Assembly: GCA_002746155.1 (NCBI GenBank) | Contig: NVWF01000008.1 | Span: forward strand, 67,645 to 124,374 | DNA: 56,730 bases | Direction of reading: 5' to 3' | Source: Gammaproteobacteria bacterium | GTDB taxonomy: Bacteria; Pseudomonadota; Gammaproteobacteria; Enterobacterales; GCA-2746155 | Shown: positions 33,508 through 44,653 of the stretch, piece after piece | Layout of the letters: every line of letters starts with the position of its first letter | Position numbering within the stretch: the stretch's first letter is position 1 | Notes under the pieces: generated by a model | What the model was told of the DNA's origin: nothing | Database searches by the model: none | Seen by the model: only the letters and a program-made list of their open reading frames with translations | Program-made: the position numbers and the translations under genes

Positions 33508-35154
33508 TTAGCTGAGATATAATTCTCTATTCCCCTTATAAAAATACTGTACTTCAGGAAACTCAGAGTCTGTAAAATAATCTGCCGCTTGCTCAGTCAG
33601 TCCCATAGTCGCTAAAGTATCCGCCGTTGAAAATAGAGTTTGTGTAATGCCGTTAGAGTTTTTATAAGCCTGGTTGAAAGCAATAGCAGCGTTTGCATAC
33701 TCGCCTTTGAAGAGATGTATCTGGCCTAATGCCAAATATGGAAGAGGGTGTGAAGCATTGATGGTCAACATATATTCAACCACCTTTAATGCTTCATCAA
33801 TTTTTCCATAGAAAATGAGTTCATAGGCATAGTTAACATTAGCAAGCATTGACATTGGACTTAGCTGTAGTGCTTTTTCACGAAGTGCATGGCGTTTTAA
33901 TGGCTGGTCACCTAAACCATTAGCATACCAGGAATAGGCATCTGCATAATTAGGGTTTAGCTCAATGGCTTTCTTGAAATGAGCTATGGCAATGTCTATA
34001 TTAAAACTAGCTCCTTCAATTAGCCCCATTATGCCATGGGCTTCGGGTAATTCAGGGTTGAGTTCTAGTGCCTTTTCAATTGCGGGTCTTGCTCTGTCTC
34101 GTGCAATTTCATCGGGTATGTTTCCATAATTGAGCTCACTCAGAAAGTAACTTGCCCAGCCTTTACCCATCCAGGCAAGTGCATATTCAGGCGCTTGTTC
34201 TATTGCCTTGTTAAAATGTACCAAGGCCTTTTCAATATCTGCCTGAGTGCGATTCTCTATATAAAACCGACCCTTGAGATATTCATTGTGAGCGTCGAGG
34301 TTAACCTTGCTCATATCACGGGCAACTAATTTGGTGTCTAGGCCTAGTTTAGATTTCAGTGCCTCAACAATAGCCGATGAAATTTCATCCTGAACAGCAA
34401 ATATATCAGTTAGTTCACGGTCATAGGTTTCAGACCAAAGGTGTTTATCCGAGCCAGCTTCAATCAGCTGGGCAGTTATCCTAATCCTGTTGCCAGCTTT
34501 ACGTACGCTCCCTTCAAGGATATTGCTAACACCAAGTTTTTCAGCAACTTCAGAAATATTTATCTCCTTTCCCTTGAAAGCAAAAGCAGAGGAGCGTGAA
34601 GTAACATGCAAGTTAGGGATCTTTGCCAGAACATTGAGAATTTCTTCAGAGATCCCATCGGAAAAATATTCTTGTTCGGGATCCGATGACATATTGACGA
34701 AAGGCAGTACTGCTATGGACGAACCTTCGGGTTTTATAGTGACTTCTTTTGGTGTTTCAATTTTAGTTGAGAAGTCTTCAACAATAATTGCTGGTTCAGC
34801 TTCTGTGGCAAAGCGACTTTCATAGATGAAATAACCTAATGCAACAGCCATTAAAGCAATAATAACAAAATCTAGCTTACGACCTGTATGGGCTGTAATG
34901 GAATCTTCGGCGGATATATCAGTTTCTTTCTTTACGCCATCGGGCGTAACTTCAAAAGCCCAGGCAAAGAAAATGGCAAAGGGAAAACCTATCACGCCAA
35001 AGAAGAAAACAGCGGTAATGATCCACTCGGGTAAATGCAGGGCGGGTACGGCTGTATCAGTGACTTGTACCACCACCCAAGCAAGTACAAGATAAGCAAT
35101 GCCTACCTTAAATACATTACGTCTTTTGAGTTCTGCAAAGAATGAATCAGCCAA
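33508..35154 (-). CDS. TolB/FlgO-like and TPR membrane protein, C-terminally cut by an in-frame TAA
   Basis: 548 residues from a TTG at 35154 (AGGA upstream). Three membrane helices lie at about 17-35, 45-66 and 92-110. A FlgO/TolB-N-like domain follows (about 140-260, SIAVLPFVNMSSDPEQEYFSDG, then EILNVLAKI, LEGSVRKAGNRIRITAQL and HLWSETYDRE). TPRs run from about 290 to the end (ALAWMGKGWASYF, HFKKAIELNPNYADAY). This architecture is common beside adenylate cyclases and in CadC-like proteins, but no cyclase or DNA-binding domain is present. The TAA at 33508 removes the last TPRs. Confidence 0.8.
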   Translation of the reverse strand: MADSFFAELKRRNVFKVGIAYLVLAWVVVQVTDTAVPALHLPEWIITAVFFFGVIGFPFAIFFAWAFEVTPDGVKKETDISAEDSITAHTGRKLDFVIIALMAVALGYFIYESRFATEAEPAIIVEDFSTKIETPKEVTIKPEGSSIAVLPFVNMSSDPEQEYFSDGISEEILNVLAKIPNLHVTSRSSAFAFKGKEINISEVAEKLGVSNILEGSVRKAGNRIRITAQLIEAGSDKHLWSETYDRELTDIFAVQDEISSAIVEALKSKLGLDTKLVARDMSKVNLDAHNEYLKGRFYIENRTQADIEKALVHFNKAIEQAPEYALAWMGKGWASYFLSELNYGNIPDEIARDRARPAIEKALELNPELPEAHGIMGLIEGASFNIDIAIAHFKKAIELNPNYADAYSWYANGLGDQPLKRHALREKALQLSPMSMLANVNYAYELIFYGKIDEALKVVEYMLTINASHPLPYLALGQIHLFKGEYANAAIAFNQAYKNSNGITQTLFSTADTLATMGLTEQAADYFTDSEFPEVQYFYKGNRELYLS

Positions 35155-35265
35155 TGATAGTTCCTAATTATTATTAAGATTTGTCCCTTGGCAGATAATG
35201 TACTGGTATTAAGGATATTAATCAATATCGAAGCGGTAGTTAAGGGTGGTTTAATCAGGAAAAAT

Positions 35266-35342
35266 TGGCGCGCCCGGAGCGACTCGAACGCCCGACCAAC
35301 TGGTTCGAAGCCAGTTACTCTATCCAGCTGAGCTACGGGCGC
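35266..35342 (-). tRNA. tRNA-Arg (anticodon UCG)
   Basis: 77 nt including encoded CCA, on the minus strand. The acceptor stem GCGCCCG pairs with CGGGCGC. The D arm is TAGCTCAGCTGGATAGA. The anticodon stem ACTGG/CCAGT encloses CTTCGAA, with anticodon TCG at 35306-35308, and the T arm contains TTCGAGTC. It reads CGA and probably other CGN codons. Confidence 0.96.
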
Positions 35343-35355
35343 TGAACGGAGGGCA

Positions 35356-35383
35356 TTTTTACACTTCTTTAACTAACTATCAA
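35356..35383 (-). promoter_or_regulatory. tRNA-Arg promoter
   Basis: On the minus strand, TTGATA (35383-35378), a 16-base spacer and TAAAAA (35361-35356), then a GC-rich GCCCTCC discriminator before the tRNA, as expected for a stable RNA promoter. Confidence 0.5.
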
Positions 35384-35545
35384 GATTTTATGGAAATTTA
35401 TTTAATTCTGTTTGAATAATCAACAAGGGGAGTTTGATATTGAAAAATTTGTCCTCATATTAACTTTTGCTAGATATACATCAAGCTCCGTGATTAAATT
35501 AGCTCAGAGCAGTTTATTACTGAAAAAGCCTTTAGGATCAGACTA

Positions 35546-36718
35546 ATGTTAAAGCTAATAAAAGGTGCAGAAGTATTTGCACCTAAAAATATTGGAAAAA
35601 AAGATCTGTTAATTGCCGATGGAAGAATCATGGCAATTGAAGACTCTATTAACCCATCGTCAGTTTATAGCTCTTGCCAAGTCATAGAAGCAGATGGCTT
35701 GCAATTAGTGCCTGGCTTTGTTGATTCCCTAGTGCATATTACCGGAGGAGGCGGCGAAGGTGGCTTTCATACTCGTACGCCTGAAATGTCACTGACCGAT
35801 GCCACTCTAAACGGTATTACCACTCTAGTTGGGGTTTTGGGAACGGACGCCACGACTAGAAGTTTGCCAAATCTACTGGCAAAAGCAAGGGCTCTGACTT
35901 TTGAAGGTATCAGTTGTTATTGTCATACGGGTTCTTATCAAGTCCCTGTAACGACGATTACTGGTTCTGTGCAAGATGATATTATTCTTATCCCAGACTT
36001 CATAGGAGTAGGGGAAATTGCCATAGCTGATCACCGTTCTTCAAACCCAACTCAGGATGAACTTAGTCGCCTTGCGGCCCAAGCAAGGGTTGGCGGAATG
36101 CTCAGCGGTAAAAAGGGCATTGTGAGCATTCATATGGGGGATAGCACGGATCATCTTGAGTTATTAGAGAAAGTCGTTGCTAATACTGATATCCCTATTA
36201 CACAGTTTTACCCAACTCATATCAATCGTAATATAGGGCTACTTAATGCTGCCAAAGGCTGGCTCGAAGATGGTGGTTATGTCGATTTAACAACCAGTAC
36301 CACTGATATGGATTTAGCTAATGGTGAGCCTCGCTGTTGTGAAGCACTGGCTGAGCTACTTAAAGATGGCTTTGATGTTAATCAAATAAGCTTTTCATCC
36401 GATGGTCACGCTAGTCTGCCGACCTTTGATGATAAGGGACAATTGTCTGGGCTAAAGGTAGGTTCTGAGAAAAGCTTATTTAATGAAGTAAGGGACGCTG
36501 TTTCTCAGTTTAATATTCCTCTTGAAACGGCTATTCAGGTGATCACCTCATCATCTGCAAACATTTTAGGTTTAACTACCAAAGGCCAAATTCGAATAGC
36601 AGGGGATGCTGATTTGGTATTACTTGAACCAGGTACTTTGGCAATCCATTCAGTGATTGCTATGGGAAATCTTATGGTCTCAGAGGGCCAAGCCTTAATC
36701 AAAGGAACATTTGAATAA
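35546..36718 (+). CDS. iadA: Isoaspartyl dipeptidase homologue (amidohydrolase)
   Basis: 390 residues, AGGA upstream. The whole length aligns with E. coli IadA: LVPGFVDSLVHITGGGGEGG, TRTPE, TITGSV, DHRSSNP, HMGDS, PTHINRN, SSDGHAS and KGTFE at the end. Two metal-site positions differ: the usual HxH is LxH (DSLVH), and the carboxylated Lys of GVKCAISDH is replaced by Gly-Glu with one extra residue (GVGEIAIADH). Glu can replace the bridging Lys in some amidohydrolases. It may therefore be a variant subtype that cleaves beta-aspartyl dipeptides or something else. It overlaps msrA as TAATG. Confidence 0.85.
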   Translation: MLKLIKGAEVFAPKNIGKKDLLIADGRIMAIEDSINPSSVYSSCQVIEADGLQLVPGFVDSLVHITGGGGEGGFHTRTPEMSLTDATLNGITTLVGVLGTDATTRSLPNLLAKARALTFEGISCYCHTGSYQVPVTTITGSVQDDIILIPDFIGVGEIAIADHRSSNPTQDELSRLAAQARVGGMLSGKKGIVSIHMGDSTDHLELLEKVVANTDIPITQFYPTHINRNIGLLNAAKGWLEDGGYVDLTTSTTDMDLANGEPRCCEALAELLKDGFDVNQISFSSDGHASLPTFDDKGQLSGLKVGSEKSLFNEVRDAVSQFNIPLETAIQVITSSSANILGLTTKGQIRIAGDADLVLLEPGTLAIHSVIAMGNLMVSEGQALIKGTFE

Positions 36719-37272
36719 TGCAAAGTCATACTATTTTTAATATACCTTTAGAAGGTGAATTACCTGCAGACACCCAACGAATTCTCATTGGAATGGGATG
36801 TTTTTGGGGAGCAGAAAGATGTTTTTGGAAACTGGCTGGAGTGTACAGAACCTCCGTAGGTTACGCTGGAGGAGATACAACTGTACCAACCTATGAAGCT
36901 GTTTGCACAGGCACTACTGGTCATGGTGAGGTGGTTGAAGTTGTTTATAAAACCGATGAAATTTCAACGACAGAATTACTTAAATCGTTTTGGGAAAATC
37001 ATAATCCCACTCAAGGTATGCGACAAGGAAATGATTTAGGAAGTCAATATCGCTCCATGTTGATTTGCTTTTCAGATGAGCAATTACAACTTGCTGAACA
37101 AAGTCGCGATCTTTATCAAAAACAACTTACAGAGGATGGGTATGGTGAAATTACCACCGAGCTACTACTCAATAGAGACTATTATCTAGCAGAGGAATAC
37201 CACCAACAATATTTAGATAAGAACCCACAAGGTTATTGTGGCTTAAGTGGCACAGGTACTTGTTTTATTTAA
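36718..37272 (+). CDS. msrA: Peptide methionine-S-sulfoxide reductase
   Basis: 184 residues, start overlapping the iadA stop (TAATG). It has the catalytic motif GMGCFWGAERCFW, YAGG, TGHGEVVEV, FWENHNPTQGMRQGNDLGSQYRS and a C-terminal resolving Cys region (YCGLSGTGTC). It reduces Met-S-sulfoxide in damaged proteins. Coupling with an isoaspartyl peptidase homologue suggests a small protein-damage clearance operon (inference). It overlaps the convergent diguanylate cyclase gene by 8 bases. Confidence 0.95.
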   Translation: MQSHTIFNIPLEGELPADTQRILIGMGCFWGAERCFWKLAGVYRTSVGYAGGDTTVPTYEAVCTGTTGHGEVVEVVYKTDEISTTELLKSFWENHNPTQGMRQGNDLGSQYRSMLICFSDEQLQLAEQSRDLYQKQLTEDGYGEITTELLLNRDYYLAEEYHQQYLDKNPQGYCGLSGTGTCFI

Positions 37273-38248
37273 TGTCCGCTGATTTGGTATTATTGCGCCC
37301 ACTTTCTTTTGCACTATAAAGAGCTTTATCACAACGTTTAAACCAAGAATCTTTAGATTCATTTTCTAGATAAAGTGCAACGCCTAGTGAGATCGTAACT
37401 TTTATACCTGCTACTAATGTTGATTGCTCTATAAGAGTTCGAATGTCTTCACTAATATTCATTGCACTTTCAGGTGTAGAGTCTGCAAGCACAATAGCAA
37501 ACTCTTCTCCCCCAATTCGATAGAGGTGATCGGTTCTTCTCATTCGTTTTGAAACAATTTGACCGAGGTTAATGAGTACTTCATCGCCTTGTGAGTGTCC
37601 AAATTCGTCATTGATCGCTTTAAAATAATCCACATCAAATAATATTAAACAGGTCTGTAAATTGTTTCGATATTTACCAATGAACTCATCAAGCTTTAAA
37701 TCAAAAGCTCTTCTATTGCGTAATTTTGTTAAGGAATCTCTTCGTGCAACTTCAATCAGAGCTTTGTTTTGTTGTATAGTTAGATTTGCAAAAATATAAA
37801 CAAATATGCAAGTACTGATAAGAGTCGATAAGAAAGTTATAAATTCAAACGTAGATAATAATGGATAGGAAAATACTGCGATAAAAACGATACAAATAGT
37901 ACAAAATAAACTTGCTAGTTTAGGTCTTACAGCAAAGAATATTGCCACCAAGGCTGGATAAGACCAGGGTATGTGAGCAACGCCTTTAAGATAAAATCCG
38001 TATAACATTGCTAAGACTAATGAGCCTGCAAGAATTAATCTTGCAATGTGAACTTTTCGAGATTTATAAACATACATGCCATTTATGGCAAATACTGAGA
38101 ATAGTACTAGATCAAATAATGCAATGATCCATTCTCCAGCCATAGCTCTTATCATGATAAAAGGAATTAGTACAACAGAGGCTGTTGCCGATAAAACCAT
38201 TAGAATTTGTTCTTGTTTTGTTCGACTTTTTAGAGGGGTAAATACCAT
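37265..38248 (-). CDS. Membrane diguanylate cyclase (GGDEF)
   Basis: 327 residues. About six membrane helices (residues 15-165) form an unnamed sensor, followed by a GGDEF domain (about 170-325) with RDSLTKLRNRRAF, FDVDYFKAINDEFGHSQGD, the I-site RRTD and the catalytic IGGEEF, which is intact. It should make cyclic di-GMP from two GTP with product inhibition through the I-site. No partner effector is adjacent. Confidence 0.92.
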   Translation of the reverse strand: MVFTPLKSRTKQEQILMVLSATASVVLIPFIMIRAMAGEWIIALFDLVLFSVFAINGMYVYKSRKVHIARLILAGSLVLAMLYGFYLKGVAHIPWSYPALVAIFFAVRPKLASLFCTICIVFIAVFSYPLLSTFEFITFLSTLISTCIFVYIFANLTIQQNKALIEVARRDSLTKLRNRRAFDLKLDEFIGKYRNNLQTCLILFDVDYFKAINDEFGHSQGDEVLINLGQIVSKRMRRTDHLYRIGGEEFAIVLADSTPESAMNISEDIRTLIEQSTLVAGIKVTISLGVALYLENESKDSWFKRCDKALYSAKESGRNNTKSADIK

Positions 38249-38318
38249 CTTTGTAATTACCTATTAATTAATATATAACAAACAGCAACTTATAACGACT
38301 AGTATAGTCGATTCGTTG

Positions 38319-39287
38319 CTAATATACCCGTGCAATTATTGTAGCTCGAAGCGGTGCGGCATGTCCTTCCACGGTTAAGTTGTGATCATCAGGATCTAAG
38401 TAATTTTCAAGTGAGTGAAAATGCATCCAATCGGTGGCTCTTTGCTCTTTTGTTGTTGTCCTAGAGCAATCAATTAAACGAATATCCTTTAGCCCACATC
38501 GTTTCATCCAATGCATCAAGGCATCGGTTGAGGGTAAAAACCAAACATTTCTCATTTGTGCATAACGGCCAGGGGGGAGAAATACAGTATTTTTATCGCC
38601 TTCGACCACGAGGGTCTCAACTACCAATTCTCCACCAGGCCTGACTAAATCTCTCAGTTTTTGTAGGTGTTCAATTGGGGAGCGCCGATGATAAAGCACA
38701 CCCATGGAGAAAACCGTGTCAAATAGAGCTAAATCTGGCATATGTTCTATGCCAAGGGGGAGAAGATGAACGGGCATCTTTCCAAGAAAGTGTTTCATGG
38801 CATGAAACTGGGTTAAGAACTTTTGTGATGGGTCAATCCCAATGGCTAACTTAGCCCCAGCACCATGCATGCGAAACAAATGATAACCATTGCCGCAACC
38901 AACATCTAAAATAGTACGATTGGTTAAATCACTCAGGTGAGGACTAATGCGCTCCCACTTCCAATCAGAGCGCCACTCTGTATTGATATGCAAACCATTA
39001 ATTTGAAAAGGCCCCTTGCGCCAAGGATGCAATAACATCAATTGTTGTTTAAGAGTTTCTCTGGATGAATCTGACAAACTTGTGCAGTCACCCACCGACA
39101 CACTAGTTTTGATATCTAAATTTAAAGGAGGAACTTGGATTAACTCATCCAGTAGTTGGTGCCATTGTGTGATTTCTCCATGGGTATATTTTTCAAAGAT
39201 AGCCGCTATGTCTGAGGGTAAACGTTCCATCCAAGGAATAAGTTCACTGGCTGATATATCTTTATAGGCTTGTTCAAAATGAATCAT
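38319..39287 (-). CDS. cmoB: tRNA U34 carboxymethyltransferase
   Basis: 322 residues. SAM-fold enzyme with WRKGPFQINGLHINTEWRSDWKW (split here as WRKGPF and TEWRSDWKW), DVGCGNGYH, FSMGVLYHRRSP and a C-terminal RTTTKEQRATDWM. It transfers the carboxymethyl group of carboxy-SAM to 5-hydroxyuridine-34, giving cmo5U in tRNAs for wobble decoding. Its start overlaps the cmoA stop as ATGA. Confidence 0.95.
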   Translation of the reverse strand: MIHFEQAYKDISASELIPWMERLPSDIAAIFEKYTHGEITQWHQLLDELIQVPPLNLDIKTSVSVGDCTSLSDSSRETLKQQLMLLHPWRKGPFQINGLHINTEWRSDWKWERISPHLSDLTNRTILDVGCGNGYHLFRMHGAGAKLAIGIDPSQKFLTQFHAMKHFLGKMPVHLLPLGIEHMPDLALFDTVFSMGVLYHRRSPIEHLQKLRDLVRPGGELVVETLVVEGDKNTVFLPPGRYAQMRNVWFLPSTDALMHWMKRCGLKDIRLIDCSRTTTKEQRATDWMHFHSLENYLDPDDHNLTVEGHAAPLRATIIARVY

Positions 39288-40012
39288 TTAATGGCCACGA
39301 TTGATGCAAAATTATATTGCTGAAACCAAATATCTGCCGAGCGAAAACCAGCAGATAAAAGTCTATTTCTATGTTCATCAAAAGTTTCAGGAATTAATAT
39401 GTCTTGCAAAGCTTCTCTTTTTTGGCTTATTTCAAGTTCGCTATAACCGTTTTTCCGTTTAAAATCTAAGTGCATGTCATCGATAAGTTTTTGAGTAGCT
39501 GGATTACTAAAATGAATTTTTTCCGATAGAACTAATAAACCTCCGGGGTTTAAGCCCTTGACAATGTTTTGCAGTAAATCCGTACGTTTGGCTTTCTCGA
39601 TAAACTGTAATGTGAAGTTAAGAACCACCATACTAGCATTGCTGATTTCGACCGTTTCAATGTCTTGTTTAATCACCTGCACTGGAATATCTGAGCCATA
39701 GGCCGAGAAGAGTTTTTTGCTGCGCTCAACCATGGAGACTGAGTTGTCTACGGCTATCATTTTCACATTTGAAGCACTAATGCTTCGACGCATAGAGAGG
39801 GTTGCAGCTCCTAAACTTGAGCCTAAATCATAAACATTGCTGCTATCTGTCACGAAAAGTCGTGCAAAAGTGCCTAAATGTCGAATAATACGTTCATATC
39901 CTGGGACAGAGCGTTTAATCATGTCTGGAAAGACATCGGCCACCTTATCATCAAAGTTAAAATCGTCCACTTCATTCAATGGCTCAGAAAACACCTTATC
40001 AACTTTATCCAT
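39284..40012 (-). CDS. cmoA: Carboxy-S-adenosyl-L-methionine synthase
   Basis: 242 residues. VADVFPDMIKRSVPGYERII, DLGSSLGAATLSMR, NFTLQFI and GLLVLSEK match CmoA. It converts SAM and prephenate to carboxy-SAM and phenylpyruvate, the donor for CmoB. First gene of the cmoAB pair, translationally coupled to cmoB; no cmoM seen. Confidence 0.95.
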   Translation of the reverse strand: MDKVDKVFSEPLNEVDDFNFDDKVADVFPDMIKRSVPGYERIIRHLGTFARLFVTDSSNVYDLGSSLGAATLSMRRSISASNVKMIAVDNSVSMVERSKKLFSAYGSDIPVQVIKQDIETVEISNASMVVLNFTLQFIEKAKRTDLLQNIVKGLNPGGLLVLSEKIHFSNPATQKLIDDMHLDFKRKNGYSELEISQKREALQDILIPETFDEHRNRLLSAGFRSADIWFQQYNFASIVAIK

Positions 40013-40180
40013 AACTATTTAGCAACAAAATCATTTAATTTAAAAGCAGCACTTTAACACATGAAGCAGTTTATTGAGAATCCCTAACAAGCTTTTGTAT
40101 TTATTAGTGTTAATATTTTCCATCACCCTTATATCTGATTATGACGATGGTTGTTTGAAACTTTACTGAACTTCCAACCC

Positions 40181-40231
40181 TTGATTTACCTAATATTTGT
40201 GTTAATAATAGACTAGCATCGGCATGATGCT
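40181..40231 (+). promoter_or_regulatory. Candidate promoter with inverted repeat before the small orphan gene
   Basis: TTGATT (40181-40186), a 17-base spacer and AATAAT (40204-40209), then AGCATC and GATGCT around GGCAT (40215-40231) over the likely transcription start. The rest of the 264-base gap upstream (40013-40276) shows no gene. Confidence 0.4.
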
Positions 40232-40276
40232 TATAGCGTTAAAAACTATATTTTCAACTGATTAGGGAGGTTAATA

Positions 40277-40498
40277 ATGCGTTATGGTATTAAAAACTTT
40301 AAAGAGTTTCATCAGGCTGTAGATTGGCGTGACTATGTCAATACCTATATGGCTAATACTCGAGAACAAAATTCAGACACTGAAGTGAAAATTATAACAG
40401 GTCAAGGTGAAATTATTGCTGTATGGCAAAAACACGGTTACGGTTATATAGAAGAATGCCGAACTGCGGAGCGTCTCTCAAAGCAAATAGCGGCCTAG
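40277..40498 (+). CDS. Small conserved-looking protein of unknown function
   Basis: 73 residues with a strong AGGGAGG site at 40264-40270, a candidate promoter and its own stop; codon use resembles the neighbours. The product is soluble and mixed charge, rich in Tyr and Glu (FHQAVDWRDYVNTYMANT, then a beta-like segment EVKIITGQGEIIAVW and a helical end). No signal peptide or Cys-based metal motif. I do not recognise it. It lies between the convergent ppnN and divergent cmoA genes. Confidence 0.75.
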   Translation: MRYGIKNFKEFHQAVDWRDYVNTYMANTREQNSDTEVKIITGQGEIIAVWQKHGYGYIEECRTAERLSKQIAA

Positions 40499-40520
40499 TC
40501 AGATAAGAGCAGCATCTTGA

Positions 40521-41900
40521 TTAATAAAACTCATAACAAGGGCGATAATCAGAGTGTATCAATTTCATTCGATGCTGTTTAATAAACGCTTGTAACAAAT
40601 CATCAATTTCAGTACAAAGTTTAGCGTCACCTGTTAACTTATAGGGACCATACTTCTCGATGGCTTCTATGCCATTTTCTTTCACATTTCCTGTGACGAT
40701 ACCTGAAAAGGCCTTACGTAAATTAGCGGCTAGTATATATTTTTCCTGATTAGTACTTAAATTTAATGCTGACATATTTTGATGATCGGGATGGAAAGGC
40801 TTTTGAAACAAATCATCAATTTTTAGCCGCCAGTTGAAATGAAATGCATCATCCATTTTTTTACGATAGGCAGTCACTTCTTTCAGACCCGCTTGCATAA
40901 CCTTTGCAACTTGGATGGGATCATCAATGATAATTTGGTATCTCTCACAAACTTCTTCACCTAAAGTGTTATGCAAAAAGCTATCGATTTTATCAAAGTA
41001 AGCCTCTGAATTTTTGTTACCGGTAAACACAACAGGGAAGGGCATATGCTTATTTTCATCATCCAGAAGTATTCCCATGAGATATAAGATTTCTTCCATG
41101 GTACCCACACCACCCGGAAATACAATTATTCCATGGCCAAGACGCACAAAGGCTTCAAGTCGCTTTTCTATATCGGGCATTATCATTAATTCATTTACGA
41201 TGGGATTCGGAGATTCGGCAGCTATGATCCCAGGTTCTGTAATGCCGATAAAACGTCCAAGGTGAATACGTTGTTTTGATTGGCCAATCAAAGCGCCTTT
41301 CATGGGGCCCTTCATGGCACCAGGCCCGCAACCGGTGATGATATTTTTCCCGCGAAGGCCAAGTCGATAACCCACTTCCTTACAATAGGCGTACTCTGCA
41401 TTAGAAATAGCATGACCACCCCAACAAACGACTAAGTCAGGCTCAACCCCTGGCCTAATGGCCTTGGCATTTCTCAGGATATTAAAAATTGCATTGGTGG
41501 TTGAAAGACCGCCACTGAAATCAAAGTCTGGGCTGTGATTGAGAGCTTGATCGAGATAAACGATATCTCTAAGCACCGAAAAAAGATGTTCTTTAATACC
41601 TTGGATCATTTCACCATCAACAAAAGCTTGGGCTGGGGCGTTAATAATTTCCAGTTTTATGCCTCTATCACGTTGCAGGACATTGATATCAAAATGTTTA
41701 AGCTGAGATTTTACCACCCTTACATCATCGGTGACTTCAAGGCTGTTAAGTACTGCTAAGGCGCACTTTTTAAATAATTCGTTTATACCACCTTCAGAGC
41801 TATCTCTCATTCGGCGGATCTCATCCTGAGATAAAATATTGTTTTCAGGGTCTGGTGTGATAACGGTGTTGATGAATTGGGTGATAATATTTTCGTTCAA
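40521..41900 (-). CDS. ppnN: Nucleotide 5'-monophosphate nucleosidase (YgdH/PpnN)
   Basis: 459 residues with a TTG start (AAAGGAA upstream). The LOG-like domain contains GCGPGAMKGPMKGA and PGGVGTMEEI; the N-terminal domain FDINVLQRDRGIKLEI and the C-terminal part match PpnN. It cleaves purine and pyrimidine nucleoside monophosphates to base and ribose 5-phosphate and is bound and stimulated by (p)ppGpp in E. coli. It appears monocistronic. Confidence 0.93.
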   Translation of the reverse strand: MNENIITQFINTVITPDPENNILSQDEIRRMRDSSEGGINELFKKCALAVLNSLEVTDDVRVVKSQLKHFDINVLQRDRGIKLEIINAPAQAFVDGEMIQGIKEHLFSVLRDIVYLDQALNHSPDFDFSGGLSTTNAIFNILRNAKAIRPGVEPDLVVCWGGHAISNAEYAYCKEVGYRLGLRGKNIITGCGPGAMKGPMKGALIGQSKQRIHLGRFIGITEPGIIAAESPNPIVNELMIMPDIEKRLEAFVRLGHGIIVFPGGVGTMEEILYLMGILLDDENKHMPFPVVFTGNKNSEAYFDKIDSFLHNTLGEEVCERYQIIIDDPIQVAKVMQAGLKEVTAYRKKMDDAFHFNWRLKIDDLFQKPFHPDHQNMSALNLSTNQEKYILAANLRKAFSGIVTGNVKENGIEAIEKYGPYKLTGDAKLCTEIDDLLQAFIKQHRMKLIHSDYRPCYEFY

Positions 41901-41978
41901 AGTGAGTTCCTTTGATGATTTAGTGACGGAGGCTTACTATTTACTATAGGTGTAATGAACCAATAAAGACAGCAAAGA

Positions 41979-42007
41979 TTGACTCAATCTGCTTGCATCG
42001 GTATAGT
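41979..42007 (+). promoter_or_regulatory. queA-tgt promoter
   Basis: TTGACT (41979-41984), a 17-base spacer and TATAGT (42002-42007), 38 bases before the queA ATG. Likely drives queA-tgt and perhaps the downstream yajC-secDF genes. Confidence 0.65.
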
Positions 42008-42045
42008 CCGCAACCTCAGCGATAACAAGACTTTCACTGCTAAAT

Positions 42046-44213
<2,168 letters not shown>

Positions 44214-44280
44214 ATAATGAATAACAATAGTCTATAAATAAACTATAAATATACTTTAAATATAATATAAAGGGGATAGT

Positions 44281-44613
44281 ATGAATTTCTTATTTAGTGA
44301 TGTAATAGCTGCAGAATCGGGAGCATCAGGTCAAAGTGATCCCTGGTCAAGCATTATCATGTTGGTCGTATTTGGTCTTATTTTCTACTTTATGTTGATT
44401 CGCCCTCAATCAAAGCGTGCGAAGGAACATAAAGGCATGGTGGAAGCCCTTCAAAAGGGTGATGAAGTTACCACAAATGGCGGTGTTTTAGGAAAAATCA
44501 CTAAGGTTGGCGATAGTTTTGTCACCTTGAAAGTGGCGGATAATGTTGAAATCAACATACAAAAACATGCAGTTTCATCTGCCTTGCCCAAGGGCACGAT
44601 TAAATCTATTTAG
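44281..44613 (+). CDS. yajC: Preprotein translocase accessory subunit YajC
   Basis: 110 residues with AAAGGGG upstream. One membrane helix (about 22-40) followed by FMLIRPQSKRAKEHKGMVEALQ-type sequence (split: FMLIRPQSKRAKEH) and GDEVTTNGGVLGKI. It associates with SecDF to support Sec export. It lies between tgt and secD as in E. coli. Confidence 0.95.
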   Translation: MNFLFSDVIAAESGASGQSDPWSSIIMLVVFGLIFYFMLIRPQSKRAKEHKGMVEALQKGDEVTTNGGVLGKITKVGDSFVTLKVADNVEINIQKHAVSSALPKGTIKSI

Positions 44614-44653
44614 TTACATCTATAAATTTACTAATAGCCAATAGGACTAAACA

